The position numbers were made by a program, and so were the translations under genes. Below the pieces are notes generated by a model, which was given only the letters and a program-made list of their open reading frames with translations, was not told where the DNA came from and did not search any database. Below, one piece after another: positions 31,712 through 33,263 of a stretch of 33,263 nucleotides of DNA (position 1 is the stretch's first letter; the number at the start of each line of letters is the position of its first letter). The DNA comes from Dehalococcoidia bacterium. GTDB lineage: Bacteria > Chloroflexota > Dehalococcoidia > UBA2979. The stretch is taken from contig JAIBBD010000003.1 in the NCBI GenBank assembly GCA_019694855.1, positions 1 through 33,263 on the forward strand, read 5' to 3'.

Positions 31712-32008
31712 CTACCCTCCGGCAATGCCCACGAGGAACGTTACCTCCTCGTCCGGCGCGAGTACCTCGTTCGGGTCGCGCAGGGGGATGCCCTGCTGCA
31801 TCCCCCGCACGTGCTCGTGGAAGCGCCTGGTCACCGGGTCCCACGTGTTCGGTGGAAAGCGTTCGCCGAAGCGCTCGCCAATTGCCGCCAACAACTCACC
31901 GTAGGTGCCGCCCGCAGACAACTCGAACGGCACGAGGTCGCCCGAGCGCAGGCTGAGCGACCGCGCGAGCAGCGCCGTGAAGCGGACCGGGACTCTGACC
32001 GCGTCCAG
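31712..32008 (-). CDS. MoaD/ThiS-family sulfur-carrier-like protein
   Basis: A small beta-grasp protein of 98 residues ending in the diagnostic Gly-Gly (TFLVGIAGG). The body reads VRVPVRFTALLARSLSLRSG, ELSAGGTYGELLAAIGERFG, then NEVLAPDEEVTFLVG, the MoaD/ThiS pattern. It lies 16 bp after the aldehyde:ferredoxin oxidoreductase, a pairing well known for tungsten enzymes, where the partner probably serves pterin-cofactor sulfur supply. No in-frame ATG, GTG or TTG lies between the reductase stop and the first conserved strand. CTG 32008-32006, eight bases after GAGGAG, fits best; the only other start is TTG 32128, deep in the reductase gene. Either a CTG start or a sequence error explains it. Confidence 0.8.
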   Translation of the reverse strand: MDAVRVPVRFTALLARSLSLRSGDLVPFELSAGGTYGELLAAIGERFGERFPPNTWDPVTRRFHEHVRGMQQGIPLRDPNEVLAPDEEVTFLVGIAGG

Positions 32009-32024
32009 AGGATTGGCTCCTCGA

Positions 32025-33263
32025 CTACCGCGGCGGGTGCAGGTCCGCGACGAGGTCCTGCAGCCCGAGCCGCTCGAGGCTCTCGATGGAGGGGACCGCT
32101 GTGATCGGGTCCCAGCCCGTCGCCTCAAAGTAGGCGGTGCGCTCGGCGTCCACGTCCACGTTCACGTCCTTGAGCGGTCCCTCCCCCAGCGGCCGGCCGT
32201 CGAGGATGCGCTTCGGCATTTCGAACGTCGCCGGGTTCAGACCCTCGCGGAGATTGAACGCGTGGCGAATAACGGCGATGCGTTCCCCGACTTCCTGCAT
32301 GCGCTCGTAGGTCCACTCGATACCGGTCGCCAGACGCAGCTCCTCCGGCAGCGTCTCGGGCGCCGTCACGAACTCGGCGAACATGCAGACGCCCGCGGTG
32401 TTGCGGAGGTGTCCGGCGTTCACCAGCATCCGGTGCATCGGACCCTTGGTCCCGTAGTTGTACTTCTCAGGGCCGCCGATCGGGCCCCCGGCCTCGCCAC
32501 CCATCTCGAGGAGCCCCGTGCCACCCTGCGTGTGGCGGCCGGGAGTAGCGTCGACCTGATACGTCACGGAGAGCCCCGGCGCGAGGCGCGGGTCGTGCAT
32601 CGGCACTTCCTCTCCGTGGACGTGGACCGCGAACTCGTCTGCGCCGGCGCCGAGGCGCTCCGCGGCCTTCGCGACCCCATCGCCGAAAATCTCGCCGAGC
32701 CGGCCTTCTCGGCGGCCGAGCTTCTTTGCCATCTCGACGACCGCGTCCGAGTTCCCCCACGCGAGCTCGATGCCGTCCGTGTCCGCGCCCGTCAGGTAGC
32801 CGCGTTCGTACGCCTCCATGGCGTACGCGATGATCGAACCGGTTGTGATCGTGTCCATGCCGTAGAAGTTGCACACGTCGTTGAACTTGTGCATCGCCTC
32901 GAGGTCGTTCGACAGCGTCATGGTCCCGGCGGCGGCCAGCGTCTCGTACTCGGGACGGTGCGTCTCGACGGCGTACTTGCCCTCGGGGACCCGCATGTGC
33001 GCGCTGCACGCGATGTTGCAGTGCCAGCAGCCCGTGCGCTTTACCTTGTACTCGTCGAGGGCAACGTCGCTGATCGCGAACGCGCCCGTGAAATCGCGAA
33101 TGCCGACGCCGGCCCAGTTCTTCACGGGCGAGTCACCCGAGGCGGCGCTCGCGGCCACGCCGCCGGTCGTGCCGTACTCGGAGAACGCCTGCCACGTGGG
33201 CGAGTTTTCGGCCTTCGTCGTCTTGATCGCCGCAGCGGCGTAGAGCCGCAGGCCCTCGGCGTC
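32025..33263 (-). CDS. Aldehyde:ferredoxin oxidoreductase (AOR) family, C-terminal part
   Basis: The last 412 residues of a tungsten-pterin AOR-family enzyme; about the first 200 (cofactor-binding domain 1) lie beyond the window edge. Visible are the 4Fe-4S cluster Cys motif GCWHCNIAC (CxxCxxxC), RPEYETLAAAG, the cofactor-binding region NDLEAMHKFNDVCNFYGMDT, IAYAMEAYERG, DGVAKAAERLG and the fourth Cys candidate in NTAGVCMF. AORs oxidise aldehydes to acids with ferredoxin, and relatives act on glyceraldehyde-3-P or aromatic acids; the substrate is not deducible. A GTG at 33158 is internal to the frame, not the start. The MoaD-like gene follows 16 bp downstream. Confidence 0.94.
   Translation of the reverse strand, partial: DAEGLRLYAAAAIKTTKAENSPTWQAFSEYGTTGGVAASAASGDSPVKNWAGVGIRDFTGAFAISDVALDEYKVKRTGCWHCNIACSAHMRVPEGKYAVETHRPEYETLAAAGTMTLSNDLEAMHKFNDVCNFYGMDTITTGSIIAYAMEAYERGYLTGADTDGIELAWGNSDAVVEMAKKLGRREGRLGEIFGDGVAKAAERLGAGADEFAVHVHGEEVPMHDPRLAPGLSVTYQVDATPGRHTQGGTGLLEMGGEAGGPIGGPEKYNYGTKGPMHRMLVNAGHLRNTAGVCMFAEFVTAPETLPEELRLATGIEWTYERMQEVGERIAVIRHAFNLREGLNPATFEMPKRILDGRPLGEGPLKDVNVDVDAERTAYFEATGWDPITAVPSIESLERLGLQDLVADLHPPR

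Noticed and set aside
31468-31725. Minus-strand 85-codon frame ending ...REDSNLRPMD
   Set aside because: This is the well-known false translation of the antisense strand of a tRNA gene; it overlaps the perfect tRNA-Arg cloverleaf and has no domain.
1-33263. Insertion sequence, prophage or CRISPR
   Set aside because: No transposase, integrase, phage structural gene, or spaced repeat array was seen, and no duplicated end of the tRNA-Arg gene was noticed.

Overview
The window is one contiguous stretch of very GC-rich bacterial DNA, densely packed with genes that often overlap by 4 bp (ATGA or GTGA). It carries a menaquinone pathway, acyl-CoA-type enzymes, an aldehyde:ferredoxin oxidoreductase with its small MoaD-like partner, an RskA-type anti-sigma factor and a tRNA gene with an encoded CCA end. 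Together these suggest a high-GC, menaquinone-using lineage. I favour Chloroflexota (Dehalococcoidia or Tepidiforma-like), but this is inferred from gene content alone, and an actinobacterial relative is not excluded.

Layout. (1) Positions 1-9521 are all on the minus strand: DinB-like protein, then menF-menD-menH-menA-menC, a PHP-domain protein, two MaoC-type hot-dog proteins, and a TetR regulator followed 2 bp later by an MMPL exporter cut by the window edge. The tetR promoter carries two FadR-like palindromes. (2) Positions 9636-12504, plus strand: an unrecognised membrane protein, an ECF sigma factor with its membrane anti-sigma factor, and a Rid-family protein, closed by a strong hairpin terminator. 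(3) Positions 12605-14862, minus strand: an acyl-CoA dehydrogenase-family protein and a quinone oxidoreductase. (4) Positions 15009-20173, plus strand: Lon-like protease, HAD-like protein and phosphoglucose isomerase, translationally coupled, then a small PH-like protein.

(5) Positions 20199-31383 form the most distinctive region, a probable cell-surface glycan locus. A response regulator and histidine kinase are followed by three exact 11-bp-spaced TTCAGG repeats. These precede a four-gene run: sugar aminotransferase, SDR epimerase/dehydratase, a GT2 glycosyltransferase fused to a membrane domain, and an MFS transporter. The region also holds two paralogous membrane-anchored NodB deacetylases (one divergent from the response regulator, one convergent with the MFS gene). 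A stand-alone membrane protein is clearly homologous to the C-terminal two thirds of the GT2 fusion. The likely theme is synthesis, export and deacetylation of an amino-sugar-containing polymer or glycolipid under two-component control.

(6) Positions 31434-33263: tRNA-Arg(TCT), then on the minus strand a MoaD/ThiS-like protein that seems to start at CTG, and an aldehyde:ferredoxin oxidoreductase whose N-terminus lies outside the window. I saw no insertion sequence, CRISPR array, rRNA or prophage gene.
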